The notes under the pieces were generated by a model. The model searched no databases, was not told the origin of the DNA, and was given only the letters and a program-made list of their open reading frames with translations. From Marinobacter sp. Arc7-DN-1 (GTDB lineage Bacteria; Pseudomonadota; Gammaproteobacteria; Pseudomonadales; Oleiphilaceae): 64,000 nt of DNA. The stretch lies in assembly GCF_003441595.1 (NCBI RefSeq), contig NZ_CP031848.1, forward strand, positions 1,860,001 through 1,924,000. The letters run 5' to 3'. A program made the translations under genes and the position numbers. Shown here one piece after another: positions 28,572-38,660 of the stretch (position 1 is the first letter of the stretch; each line of letters starts with the position of its first letter).

Positions 28572-29783
28572 ATGCGTCGTGTTGTAATTACTGGTATGGG
28601 CATTGTTTCCAGCCTTGGCACCAACCAGAAGGACGTTGCCCAGTCCCTCAAGGATTCCCGTCCCGGCATCGGCTTCAGCGAAGAAGCACGGGACAAGGGC
28701 CTCCGCAGCCACGTCTGTGGCCAGATAAACCTGAACCTTCCGGAACTGATCGACCGCAAACTCTGGCGCTTCATGTGCCCGGCCTCAGGCTATACCTACC
28801 TGGCCATGCTTGAAGCCATCGAACAGGCCGGCCTGACCGACAAGCACATCAAGGCCGACACCACAGGCATTATTTTCGGCCAGGGGGGCGCCTCCACCGT
28901 TGAGCTGCTCGATTCCATCGACACGCACCGTGACCGCGGCATCCGCCGGGTGGGCCCCTATCGCGTGCCCCGCACAATGGGCAGCGCCATTAACGCCTCC
29001 CTCTCAACCGGCTTTGGCATCCGCGGCATCAACTACGGCATTACCTCCGCCTGTGCCACCAGTGCACACGCCATTGGCCACGCTGCAGACCTGATTGCGC
29101 TGGGGCGCCAGGATGTAATGTTTGCCGGCGGCGGCGAGGACATCCACTGGACCCTGAGTCTGTTGTTCGACGCCATGGGCGCCCTGTCCACCAAGTACAA
29201 CGACACGCCGGAACTGGCGTCCCGCACCTATGACGCAAACCGGGACGGTTTCGTTATTTCCGGTGGCGGCGGTGTTCTGGCCCTTGAAGCGCTGGAACAC
29301 GCAGAAGCACGCGGCGCAAACATTCTGGCGGAGATCGTCGGCTTCGGTGCGACTTCCGACGGTGCCGATATGGTTGCCCCGAGCGGCGAGGGCGCGGTGC
29401 GCTGCATGAAGCAGGCCATGAAGCATCTGGACGGCGAGATCAGCTACGTCAACACTCACGGCACCAGCACCCCGGCAGGCGATATCACCGAGCTGAAAGC
29501 ACTGAAGGAAACCTTCGGCGACAAAATCCCGCCGCTGAGCTCCACCAAACCCCTGTGCGGCCATGCCCTGGGTGCGGCAGGCGTGCATGAGGCCATTTAC
29601 AGCCTGATCATGCTGCGCGAGGGTTTCATTGCTCCGTCGGCCAACATCCAGACCCTCGATGAAGGGGCCGAAGGCTACCCGATCGTTCGGGAGCGCATGG
29701 ACAACCAGAATCTGGACCTGGTGATGAGCAACAGCTTCGGCTTTGGCGGCACCAACGCCTCGCTGGTGTTCAAAAAGGTCTGA
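28572..29783 (+). CDS. fabB: 3-oxoacyl-ACP synthase I
   Basis: A 403-residue beta-ketoacyl-ACP synthase. It extends the cis-3-decenoyl-ACP made by FabA. The nucleophile cysteine sits in [14 protein letters not shown], with histidines in [11 protein letters not shown] and [16 protein letters not shown] precedes ATG 28572. It forms the fabAB operon and converges with a small AraC-type gene 6 bp away. Confidence 0.97.
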   Translation: MRRVVITGMGIVSSLGTNQKDVAQSLKDSRPGIGFSEEARDKGLRSHVCGQINLNLPELIDRKLWRFMCPASGYTYLAMLEAIEQAGLTDKHIKADTTGIIFGQGGASTVELLDSIDTHRDRGIRRVGPYRVPRTMGSAINASLSTGFGIRGINYGITSACATSAHAIGHAADLIALGRQDVMFAGGGEDIHWTLSLLFDAMGALSTKYNDTPELASRTYDANRDGFVISGGGGVLALEALEHAEARGANILAEIVGFGATSDGADMVAPSGEGAVRCMKQAMKHLDGEISYVNTHGTSTPAGDITELKALKETFGDKIPPLSSTKPLCGHALGAAGVHEAIYSLIMLREGFIAPSANIQTLDEGAEGYPIVRERMDNQNLDLVMSNSFGFGGTNASLVFKKV

Positions 29784-29789
29784 GCCGGA

Positions 29790-30146
29790 TCAGGACAGCC
29801 TGACAGAACGATATTCAGCCGGGGATGTTCCCATCCAGCGCTTGAAAGCCCGGCTGAATGCGCTCAATTCCGAGAACCCGAGCTGCTCTGCAATTTCCAC
29901 GAGTGGCTTGGTTTTATCCTGCATGTAGGTCAGCGCCTGTTTACGGCGAACCTCCTCAAGCAGGCGGGCAAACGTCAGCCCTTCCCGCTTCAGCTTCTTG
30001 TGCAGCGTGTAGCGGCTCATATGCAGCTGCGACGCCACGACTTCCACACCAACCTTGCCACGGGCAAGCTGTACACTGATCAGGGAACTCACCCTAAGAC
30101 TCAGCGAAGCCCGCGCCACCTCTGGCGTCAGAGGCTTTGATCCCAT
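29790..30146 (-). CDS. AraC-type DNA-binding protein lacking a sensor domain
   Basis: A 118-residue protein made of little more than the two helix-turn-helix motifs of the AraC C-terminal domain (VEVVASQLHMSRYTLHKKLK and IAEQLGFSELSAFSRAFKRWMG). ATG 30146 has AGAGGAG about 7 nt upstream and is chosen over 30203, which overlaps a putative operator. Usual AraC proteins add an N-terminal ligand domain, which is absent. Position beside fabAB and behind a FabR-like site (30195-30211) hints at lipid-linked control. Confidence 0.8.
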   Translation of the reverse strand: MGSKPLTPEVARASLSLRVSSLISVQLARGKVGVEVVASQLHMSRYTLHKKLKREGLTFARLLEEVRRKQALTYMQDKTKPLVEIAEQLGFSELSAFSRAFKRWMGTSPAEYRSVRLS

Positions 30147-30194
30147 CTGGAACTCCTCTTTTCCGATTCTGTGGCCATATTGGCCGACGCTGTG

Positions 30195-30211
30195 AGCGTA
30201 CACTTGTTAGC
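30195..30211. promoter_or_regulatory. FabR/DesT-like operator
   Basis: AGCGTACACTTGTTAGC resembles the FabR site upstream of fabB in enterobacteria (AGCGTACA-N2-TGTTAGC form). FabR and DesT are TetR-type sensors of unsaturated acyl groups. It lies 49 bp before the small AraC-type gene and within the region divergent to trhP. No fabR or desT gene is in the window. Confidence 0.5.
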
Positions 30212-30353
30212 CGAAAACAATCAATACTACCTTTGAGCAGGGTCAAGGGAACCTCCGCCAACGTACGGCAAAATACCCCGCTTTTCAGAATGGCGGCATC
30301 CCCTGCCAGGGCCCGCCAACCAGACTGACCTGAACGGACCACCCGGAGCCAAC

Positions 30354-31670
30354 ATGAACACCCCGGAACTGCTTGCCCCCGCAGGCACCCCTGAACACCT
30401 CGAAACCGCCTTCGCCTACGGTGCGGATGCCGTCTACGCCGGCCAGCCCCGCTACTCCCTGAGAGTAAGGAACAACAGTTTCAAGGATGTTGCAGCCCTC
30501 GGCTCCGGAATCGCAAGAGCCCATGAACTTGGCAAACAGTTCTACCTTGTCTCCAACATAGCACCTCACAACAACAAGGTACGCAGCTATCTGAAAGACC
30601 TGGAGCCGGTACTGGAACAAAAACCCGATGCCCTGATCATGTCTGACCCCGGACTGATCATGCTGGTGCGGGAAAAATGGCCGGACCAGCCCATACACCT
30701 CTCGGTGCAGGCCAACGCCGTTAACTGGGCAACTGTGGAGTTCTGGCGCAGACAGGGCATCAGCCGGGTAATCCTTTCCAGAGAACTGGCTCTTGACGAA
30801 ATTCGCGAGATCCGCGACCGGGTCCCGGACATGGAACTGGAAGTCTTCGTGCACGGCGCCCTGTGCATGGCCTACTCCGGCCGCTGCCTGCTCTCCGGCT
30901 ACATGAACCACCGGGACGCCAACCAGGGCGCCTGCACCAACGCCTGCCGCTGGAACTACAAGGAAGTCCAGCACAGCCATGACCAGACCGGCGACCTGAT
31001 CGCCACCTGCAGCGGCGGTGTGCAAGACGTGGAGCCAAAAGAGCTCCTGCTGGAAGAGCCCAATCGCCCCGGAGGCTTCATCCCCGCCTACGAGGACGAA
31101 CACGGCACCTACATCATGAACTCGAAAGACCTGAGGGCCGTCCAGCACGTAGCGGAACTGACCAAAATGGGAGTCCACTCCCTGAAAATCGAAGGCCGCA
31201 CCAAAAGCACCTACTACGTAGCCCGCACCACCCAGGTGTACCGCCGGGCCATCGACGAGGCCGTACACGGCAAGCCCTTTGACATGAACCTGATGGACGA
31301 ACTCGAAGCCCTCTCCAACCGCGGCTACACCGAAGGCTTCCTCCGCCGGCACGTACCCCGGGAATACCAGACCTACGAACAGGGCTCATCGTTCCTCGGC
31401 ACCCAGCAGGTTGTAGGCACCATAACGGATGCGGATGACCGATGGCTGACCATCGACGTGAAAAACAAATTCGCCCCAGGCGACCAACTGGAACTGATCA
31501 ACCCGGCCGGTAATATTCGTTTCTCCGCTGATATCATGGAAAACCGGAACGGCGAAACCATGGAGTATGCCCCGGGCAGTGGCCATATCGTGAGAATTCC
31601 GAAACCAGAACATTTGCCAAAATCTCTGGATTTCACCTACCTGACCAGAATCCTTCCCGCCAGCGAATAG
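30354..31670 (+). CDS. trhP: U32-family tRNA hydroxylation protein TrhP (YegQ)
   Basis: A 438-residue U32 'peptidase' family protein. It begins MNTPELLAPAGTPEHLETAFAYGADAVYAG and carries the cysteine cluster seen in GALCMAYSGRCLLSGYMNHRDANQGACTNACRW (residues about 165-200, quoted in pieces). TrhP works with a prephenate-dependent route to form 5-hydroxyuridine at tRNA position 34. Full length. It ends just before a large palindromic element. Confidence 0.9.
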   Translation: MNTPELLAPAGTPEHLETAFAYGADAVYAGQPRYSLRVRNNSFKDVAALGSGIARAHELGKQFYLVSNIAPHNNKVRSYLKDLEPVLEQKPDALIMSDPGLIMLVREKWPDQPIHLSVQANAVNWATVEFWRRQGISRVILSRELALDEIREIRDRVPDMELEVFVHGALCMAYSGRCLLSGYMNHRDANQGACTNACRWNYKEVQHSHDQTGDLIATCSGGVQDVEPKELLLEEPNRPGGFIPAYEDEHGTYIMNSKDLRAVQHVAELTKMGVHSLKIEGRTKSTYYVARTTQVYRRAIDEAVHGKPFDMNLMDELEALSNRGYTEGFLRRHVPREYQTYEQGSSFLGTQQVVGTITDADDRWLTIDVKNKFAPGDQLELINPAGNIRFSADIMENRNGETMEYAPGSGHIVRIPKPEHLPKSLDFTYLTRILPASE

Positions 31671-31682
31671 CAATTAGTTTGA

Positions 31683-31790
31683 GGCGTCAGGCGGGTCTGC
31701 CTCCCAAAACCGTGCATTGCCATGGATGGCAATGCCGAGCCCCCATGGACGGGTTCACGGCGTGTTTTGGGAGGCAGACCCGCCTGACGC
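31683..31790. repeat. Structured palindromic element A (shared core, unique arms)
   Basis: A 28-bp outer stem (31683-31710 with 31763-31790, perfect) encloses an inner hairpin GCATTGCCAT-GG-ATGGCAATGC (31714-31735) and then CCCCATGGACGGGTTCACGGCGTGTT. The inner hairpin plus the CCCATGGACGGGTTCACGGCGTG tract matches the core of element B (53731-53822, reverse orientation), while the outer arms are unrelated. It lies between trhP and the suf promoter. Confidence 0.85.
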
Positions 31791-31898
31791 CCCCTCCATA
31801 ATACGCCGTCCTGCCCGAGGCCAGACTATCAAGGCTATTGGCAGCCCCCTTAGTGCCCCAAAGGCCGATTAAGGTATAATCACCTCACGCACAAATTA

Positions 31899-31923
31899 AT
31901 ACCTGACTAATTTACTCTGGTAT
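31899..31923. promoter_or_regulatory. IscR type 1 binding site overlapping the suf promoter
   Basis: ATACCTGACTA-ATT-TACTCTGGTAT: an imperfect 25-bp palindrome agreeing with the IscR type 1 consensus at all but two positions. A TATAAT -10 box follows at 31926-31931 and CTGACT (31903-31908) is a plausible -35 at 17-bp spacing, so IscR bound here would cover the promoter. Predicted effect: repression when iron-sulfur clusters are plentiful. Confidence 0.75.
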
Positions 31924-31925
31924 TG

Positions 31926-31931
31926 TATAAT
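31926..31931 (+). promoter_or_regulatory. suf operon -10 box (TATAAT)
   Basis: Consensus -10 hexamer with a -35-like CTGACT 17 bp upstream inside the IscR-type palindrome. About 220 bp of leader separate it from sufB; the leader has no gene. Confidence 0.6.
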
Positions 31932-32150
31932 CGCCAGCCAGAAGCAACGGATTCAGCCTGTTTTTCTGCTTACTTTTCAGCATCAGGCCACCAGAAATCC
32001 GTCATCCAAAAAGCGATTGCAGGGCGCACTCACCGGATGAGCGACCACTGCAACACCCAAACTGATGACATCCGATCGACAGCCCGCCTATGAGGCTGCC
32101 GGCGACACCAAGGGCGCAAGCCCGCGATGAGAGAATACGGAGCGACGATC

Positions 32151-33599
<1,449 letters not shown>

Positions 33600-33689
33600 C
33601 TATTTTGCCTCGCTGCGCCGAACGTTTTGCGGGCACCGAAACGGTTTAATTTACATACAGAATTTCAGAATACAGAGAGAAGCCGACAA

Positions 33690-34475
33690 ATGCTGAGCAT
33701 CAAGAACCTGCACGCATCCGTTGAGGACAAAGAAATCCTCAAGGGTATCAACCTGGAGATCAAGGCCGGGGAAGTTCACGCCATCATGGGCCCCAACGGC
33801 TCTGGTAAGAGCACCCTGTCGCAGGTGCTGGCAGGCAACGAAGCATTTGAAGTCACCGAGGGGGAAATTACCCTGAATGGCGAAAACCTGCTGGAGCTTG
33901 AAACCGAGGAACGCGCCCGCGAAGGCATTTTCCTGGCATTCCAGTACCCGGTGGAGATTCCCGGCGTGAGCAACCTTCAGTTCCTTCGCACCGCCGTGAA
34001 CGCCATGCGTCACCACAAGGGCGAAGGCGAGATGAACGCGGCGGAGTTCATGAAGCTGGCCAAGGAGGTCTCCAAACAGGTAGATCTGGATCCGGCCTTC
34101 CTGAAACGCGGCGTCAATGAAGGCTTCTCCGGCGGTGAGAAAAAACGAAACGAAATCATGCAGGCGCTCCTGCTGCAGCCGAAGCTGGCCATTCTGGATG
34201 AAACCGATTCCGGGCTGGACATCGACGCCCTGCAGGTGGTCTCCAACGGCGTTAACGCCCTGCGCGCAAAAGACCGCGCCATTTTGATGGTGACCCACTA
34301 CCAGCGCCTGCTGAACCACATTGTGCCGGATTACGTGCACGTGCTGGCCGGGGGCAAGATCGTTAAATCCGGCGGCCGTGAGCTGGCCCTGGAGCTGGAA
34401 GAACGTGGCTACGGCTGGCTCGGCATCAAGGATGAAGAAACCGCCGACAGCACAGCCAACGTTTCCGGCAACTAA
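33690..34475 (+). CDS. sufC: Fe-S assembly ATPase SufC
   Basis: A 261-residue ABC-type ATPase: Walker A GPNGSGKSTLSQ, signature FSGGEKKRNEIMQ, Walker B LAILDETDSGLD. It powers the SufBC2D scaffold. ATG 33690 begins at MLSIKNLHASVEDKEILKG; the longer frame from 33627 adds an unconserved extension. 15 bp before sufD. Confidence 0.97.
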   Translation: MLSIKNLHASVEDKEILKGINLEIKAGEVHAIMGPNGSGKSTLSQVLAGNEAFEVTEGEITLNGENLLELETEERAREGIFLAFQYPVEIPGVSNLQFLRTAVNAMRHHKGEGEMNAAEFMKLAKEVSKQVDLDPAFLKRGVNEGFSGGEKKRNEIMQALLLQPKLAILDETDSGLDIDALQVVSNGVNALRAKDRAILMVTHYQRLLNHIVPDYVHVLAGGKIVKSGGRELALELEERGYGWLGIKDEETADSTANVSGN

Positions 34476-34490
34476 AAAGGAGGTCGCGGA

Positions 34491-35777
34491 ATGAAGCCAG
34501 CACCAACCCTTTCTACCGCGTTCCTGCATCCGGCCGGGCACTCATTGCCGGAGCCTCTGGCTGCGCTGCGCAAGCAGCAGGGCTCCAGCCTTGTGGATCT
34601 GCCGCTGCCCACCCGGAAAACAGAGAACTGGAAGTACTCGAGCAAGTACCTGAAGCTGACCGACGATATGGCCATCTCGCTGCCCGCGGAAGGCAAGTCC
34701 GGCAGCAGTCTGGCGGTGCCCGGCTACAAGGTAGTATTGCTGAACGGCATCATGATGCCGGAAGCCAGCGACTACCCGGACCTGGATGGCATAACCATTG
34801 AGCGCTTCGAGGACCTGGACAGCGACACCGCCACCTGGCTGGCCGGGCGCCTGGATCACGCCCTGGATAGCCAGTCAGTGCAGATCTCCCGCCTCAATAC
34901 CGCGCGGTTTGAAGATGGCCTGCTGATTCGTCTGAAGCCCGGCGCGGTTCTGGACCAGCCACTGTTCATTGTTCATGAAACCAGTGCTGATGCCAGCGGC
35001 TCTGCCTACCCGCGCATTTACGTGGACGCCGGCGCTAACAGCCAGATCACCCTGGTGGAAGAGTACATCTCCGGCGGCAGCGAATCGGTCATGGTGAATA
35101 CGGTAACCGAGCTGAACCTTGGTGAAGGTGCCGACGTCACCAGCATCCGCCTGAACATGGAAGGCGAGAATGTTCAGCATATTGGCGCAACCGGCGTCCT
35201 GCAGCAACGCAGCTCCCGCTTTGAAAGCCACTGCGTCGGCTTCGGCGGCCTCCTGCGCCGGCACGACCTGCAGGTTCGCCTGGAAGGTGAAGGGGCGGAG
35301 TGCAAGCTCAACGGCGTGGTGGTAACCCAGGGCAAACAGCACTACGACAACCACACCACCATTGAGCACGTGGCGGCCCGCTGCAACAGCGAAGAAACCT
35401 ATCGCAACATTGCCGCGGATCAGTCCCACGCGATTTTCAACGGCCGGATTCATATCCATCAGGACGCCCAGAAGTCCAGCGCGGATATGAACAACAAGAA
35501 CCTGCTGCTGTCCAATGGCGCAGAAATCGACACCAAGCCGGAACTGGAAATTTACGCAGACGACGTCAAGTGTGCCCATGGCGCCACCATCGGCCAACTC
35601 GACAAAATCTCGCTGTTTTACCTGGTTTCACGAGGTATCGGCCGGCGCGAAGCCAATGTCCTGCTCACCATGGCCTTCATCAACGAGCTGGTGGAGCAGA
35701 TCCCGGTAGAAACCGTTCGGGAAACGGCCCAGGGCCGGCTGAACCAGTTCTTTGAACAGACATTCCAGGAGGCGTAA
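34491..35777 (+). CDS. sufD: Fe-S cluster assembly protein SufD
   Basis: A 428-residue SufD: N-terminal LPTRKTENWKYSS, beta-helix core, and the C-terminal KCAHGATIGQLD-type segment (DDVKCAHGATIGQLDKISLFY). AAGGAGG ribosome site. Partner of SufB in the scaffold complex. Confidence 0.96.
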   Translation: MKPAPTLSTAFLHPAGHSLPEPLAALRKQQGSSLVDLPLPTRKTENWKYSSKYLKLTDDMAISLPAEGKSGSSLAVPGYKVVLLNGIMMPEASDYPDLDGITIERFEDLDSDTATWLAGRLDHALDSQSVQISRLNTARFEDGLLIRLKPGAVLDQPLFIVHETSADASGSAYPRIYVDAGANSQITLVEEYISGGSESVMVNTVTELNLGEGADVTSIRLNMEGENVQHIGATGVLQQRSSRFESHCVGFGGLLRRHDLQVRLEGEGAECKLNGVVVTQGKQHYDNHTTIEHVAARCNSEETYRNIAADQSHAIFNGRIHIHQDAQKSSADMNNKNLLLSNGAEIDTKPELEIYADDVKCAHGATIGQLDKISLFYLVSRGIGRREANVLLTMAFINELVEQIPVETVRETAQGRLNQFFEQTFQEA

Positions 35778-35783
35778 CCGGCT

Positions 35784-37037
35784 ATGACCGATCTGTCCGT
35801 GGCAAACACAACCAGGCGCCCGACCTTCGATGTGGAGGCCATTCGCCAGGACTTCCCGATCCTGTCACAGCAGGTGAACGGAAAGCCGCTGGTGTATCTG
35901 GACAATGCCGCTTCGGCCCAGAAGCCAGAGGCAGTGCTGGACGCCATGGACCGCTATTACCGGGAAATGCACTCCAACGTTCACCGGGGTGCCCACACTC
36001 TCGGGGATCGGGCCACGGTCGCCTTCGAAGGTTCCAGAGAGACGGTTCGCGGGTTCCTGAACGCCGACAGCACCCGGGAAATCATCTGGACCCGTGGCAC
36101 CACCGAGGCCATTAACCTGGTCGCCAACGGCCTGGCCCCGCGACTGAAGGCCGGCGACGAGATCCTGGTCAGCCACATGGAGCATCACGCCAACATTGTG
36201 CCCTGGCAGATGATTGCCGAGCGTACCGGCGCGAAAGTGGTTCCCATCCAGGTAACGCCGGAAGGTGAGCTGGACCTGGAATCCTTCACCAGCCTGCTGA
36301 ACGGGAAGACCCGGGTACTGGCAATCACCCATGTTTCCAACGTGCTGGGCACGGTCAATCCGGTGGCGGCGCTGATCGAGCAGGCCAAGGCCCTCGGCAT
36401 CATCACCCTGGTGGATGGCGCACAGGCGGTACCCCATTACCAGCCGGATGTCCGGGCGCTGGGTTGCGACTTTTACGTGTTCTCATCCCACAAACTGTTT
36501 GGCCCCACCGGCATTGGTGTGCTCTACGGCAAGGCCCAGTTGCTGGAGGAGATGCCTCCCTACCAGGGCGGTGGCGAAATGATTGAGCGGGTATCGTTCG
36601 AGCGCACCACCTGGAACACCCTGCCCTACAAGTTTGAAGCCGGCACGCCGGCCATTGCCGAAGCCGTGGGCCTGGGGGCGGCCATCGACTATCTCCAGGG
36701 TCTGGATCGCCAGGCTATGGAAACCGCGGAATCGGCGCTGCTCGAGCGGGCCAACCAACTGGTGGAAACCGTTCCGGGCATGGAAATCATTGGCACCGCA
36801 AAACGGAAAGTGCCGGTGATGTCCTTTAAAATTGCCGGCCTGCACCCCAGTGATATAGGCACCCTGCTGGATCAGCAGGGTATCGCCATCCGCACCGGCC
36901 ACCACTGCGCCATGCCGCTGATGGATTTCTACGGAGTTCCCGGTACAGCCCGGGCCTCCTTTGCGTTCTACAATACCCTGGACGAGGTGGAAGCATTGTT
37001 TACCGCCCTGCGGAAAGTCCAGCGCCTGTTTGCCTGA
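35784..37037 (+). CDS. sufS: Cysteine desulfurase SufS
   Basis: A 417-residue group II PLP cysteine desulfurase. PLP lysine lies in VFSSHKLFGPTGIGVLYG and the catalytic cysteine in IRTGHHCAMPLM. It releases sulfur from cysteine for transfer through SufE. Starts 6 bp after sufD. Confidence 0.97.
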   Translation: MTDLSVANTTRRPTFDVEAIRQDFPILSQQVNGKPLVYLDNAASAQKPEAVLDAMDRYYREMHSNVHRGAHTLGDRATVAFEGSRETVRGFLNADSTREIIWTRGTTEAINLVANGLAPRLKAGDEILVSHMEHHANIVPWQMIAERTGAKVVPIQVTPEGELDLESFTSLLNGKTRVLAITHVSNVLGTVNPVAALIEQAKALGIITLVDGAQAVPHYQPDVRALGCDFYVFSSHKLFGPTGIGVLYGKAQLLEEMPPYQGGGEMIERVSFERTTWNTLPYKFEAGTPAIAEAVGLGAAIDYLQGLDRQAMETAESALLERANQLVETVPGMEIIGTAKRKVPVMSFKIAGLHPSDIGTLLDQQGIAIRTGHHCAMPLMDFYGVPGTARASFAFYNTLDEVEALFTALRKVQRLFA

Positions 37038-37050
37038 TGGAGATGGAATC

Positions 37051-37404
37051 ATGACAGCTGAAATCTTCACCCCGACCGTCGCCGTCACCATGACGCCCAG
37101 CGCGGTCACACACGTGCGCAAACAACTGGAGAAGAAACCGGAGGCCAAAGGCATCCGGCTGGCCATCAGGAAAAGTGGTTGCTCCGGCTTCAAGTACGAA
37201 ACCCAGTGGGTGGAAGAAGCCGCAGCCGACGACAGGGTGTTTCATATTGATGGCGTTGACGTCTTCGTTAAAGAGGAACACCTGCCACTGGTGAACGGCA
37301 TCGAGATCGATTTTGTCACCGAAGGCGTGAACTCCATGTTCCAGTTCCGCAATCCGAATGCGACCGCCGAGTGCGGGTGCGGCGAGAGTTTTACCGTAGC
37401 GTGA
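37051..37404 (+). CDS. sufA: A-type Fe-S carrier, SufA/IscA family
   Basis: A 117-residue HesB/IscA-family carrier with the three cluster cysteines: RKSGCSGFKYE and ECGCGESF. ATG 37051 follows GGAGATGGA; the frame from 36961 overlaps sufS and is rejected. Ends directly before the triple repeat at 37405. Confidence 0.93.
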   Translation: MTAEIFTPTVAVTMTPSAVTHVRKQLEKKPEAKGIRLAIRKSGCSGFKYETQWVEEAAADDRVFHIDGVDVFVKEEHLPLVNGIEIDFVTEGVNSMFQFRNPNATAECGCGESFTVA

Positions 37405-37470
37405 AATTGGGGTCAGATGAAATTGGGGTCAGATGAAATTGGGGTCAGATGAAAAGTTCATCTGACCCCA
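37405..37470. repeat. REP-like repeat locus 1 (three direct copies plus one inverted)
   Basis: Three tandem 16-bp units GGGGTCAGATGAAATT (the third diverging after GAAA), starting at 37409, 37425 and 37441, then the inverted TTCATCTGACCCCA (37457-37470). The last two form a hairpin. It sits between sufA and sufT and includes the start of the longer sufT reading frame. Confidence 0.9.
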
Positions 37471-37508
37471 CACTAATAAACACAGGATACAGCGAGGCAA
37501 GTCTGGGC

Positions 37509-38051
37509 ATGCAAGAACGGGAAGTGGTCCTGACCAAACGCGAGGTGGAAGCCAGACTCGTTCCTTCCGGGACCGAGATCATGATTCCTTCGGACACCTT
37601 CGTGACCATCACACAGTCACTGGGTGGTACCTTCACCGTTGCAGTCAACGGCAACCTTGCCCGCATCGAGGGCCATGACGCCGACGCCCTTGGCAAGCAG
37701 CCACTGGAAAGCAGCTTCGACACACCGGAAGACGGCACCGTCAACGAAAATCAGGTGTGGGAAGCGATGCGCAACTGCTACGACCCGGAAATTCCGGTTA
37801 ACGTAGTGGACCTCGGCCTGATCTACGAATGCAAGATCGAGAACGGCACCGAAGACGGCAACCACGTGTACGTCAGAATGACGCTAACCGCTGCCGGTTG
37901 TGGCATGGGGCCGGTGATCACCGAAGACGTCAAGCGCAAGCTCGAACATGTGCCGAACGTCGACAAGGTGACCGTGGAACTGACCTTCGATCCGCCCTGG
38001 AGCAACGACATGCTCACCGATGAAGCCAAGCTTGAACTGGGGATGCTGTGA
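37509..38051 (+). CDS. sufT: SufT, putative Fe-S assembly protein (MIP18/DUF59 family)
   Basis: A 180-residue protein. A C-terminal DUF59 domain has the motif NCYDPEIPVNVVDLGLIYE and the cysteine in TLTAAGCGMGPVI. It is linked to cluster transfer to target proteins. ATG 37509 starts MQEREVVLTKREVE. An in-frame ATG at 37449 would add 20 residues encoded by the palindromic repeat, so the shorter start is favoured, although its ribosome site is weak. Confidence 0.9.
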   Translation: MQEREVVLTKREVEARLVPSGTEIMIPSDTFVTITQSLGGTFTVAVNGNLARIEGHDADALGKQPLESSFDTPEDGTVNENQVWEAMRNCYDPEIPVNVVDLGLIYECKIENGTEDGNHVYVRMTLTAAGCGMGPVITEDVKRKLEHVPNVDKVTVELTFDPPWSNDMLTDEAKLELGML

Positions 38052-38062
38052 AGGTTGAAGGT

Positions 38063-38092
38063 GGGGTCAGAAGAAAGCCTTCTTCTGACCCC
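38063..38092. repeat. REP-like repeat locus 2 (compensated variant)
   Basis: GGGGTCAGAAGAA-AGCC-TTCTTCTGACCCC, a perfect 13-bp stem. It differs from the other copies by GATGA to GAAGA on one arm and the matching TCATC to TCTTC on the other, so pairing is preserved. It follows the sufT stop by 11 bp and a CGTTTTCCC tract follows. Confidence 0.88.
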
Positions 38093-38123
38093 GTTTTCCC
38101 CGCAGGCTTCAAACCGCTAACAT

Positions 38124-38153
38124 GGGGTCAGATGAACGCTTTCATCTGACCGC
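38124..38153. repeat. REP-like repeat locus 3
   Basis: GGGGTCAGATGAA-CGCT-TTCATCTGACCGC; one arm has a CCCC to CCGC change. It is the second copy in the sufT-sufE gap, and followed by GTTTT as a terminator would be. Confidence 0.85.
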
Positions 38154-38176
38154 GTTTTCATAACAGTAGCAACCAC

Positions 38177-38647
38177 ATGACCGCCACTAAAGACGATTTC
38201 CTGAACAACCCGCTCGGTAGAGACACCACCCTCGAAGACGTTCTGGATGGCTTCGAGTTGCTGGACGACTGGGAAGAGCGCTACGCCTACATTATCGACC
38301 TGGGCAAACAGCTGCCGGCCTTTCCGGACGAAGCCCGGATTGAAGAGAACTATGTGCACGGCTGCCAGAGCCAGGTCTGGCTGATTCACCATTACGACGA
38401 CGCCAGCGGCCGTCTCTACCTGCTGATTGATTCAGATGCCATGATTGTTCGTGGCCTGGCCGCCATCATTCTGGTAGCACTGAACGGGAAACCCCCACGG
38501 GACCTGCTGGCAACCGACATTGATGAGCTGTTCGAGCAGCTGGATCTGTTCCGCCACATCTCCCCCACCCGAGGCAATGGCCTGCGGGCCATGGTCGGCA
38601 AGATCCGGGATATTGCCGCCGCCGAGGTGGCTGACGCCGCAGACTGA
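38177..38647 (+). CDS. sufE: Sulfur acceptor protein SufE
   Basis: A 156-residue SufE with the acceptor cysteine in NYVHGCQSQVWL. It takes persulfide sulfur from SufS and passes it to SufB. Last suf gene, separated from sufT by two palindromic repeats, so it may be expressed at a lower level. Converges with flgT. Confidence 0.95.
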   Translation: MTATKDDFLNNPLGRDTTLEDVLDGFELLDDWEERYAYIIDLGKQLPAFPDEARIEENYVHGCQSQVWLIHHYDDASGRLYLLIDSDAMIVRGLAAIILVALNGKPPRDLLATDIDELFEQLDLFRHISPTRGNGLRAMVGKIRDIAAAEVADAAD

Positions 38648-38660
38648 ATGAGCTCAACGC

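Noticed and set aside
28900-29600. Large antisense and overlapping frames inside fabB
   Set aside because: Shadows of the high-GC third positions of fabB.
37409-37456. Triple direct repeat as a CRISPR array
   Set aside because: Copies are contiguous 16-bp units with no spacers and no cas genes, and the unit occurs as isolated hairpins elsewhere.
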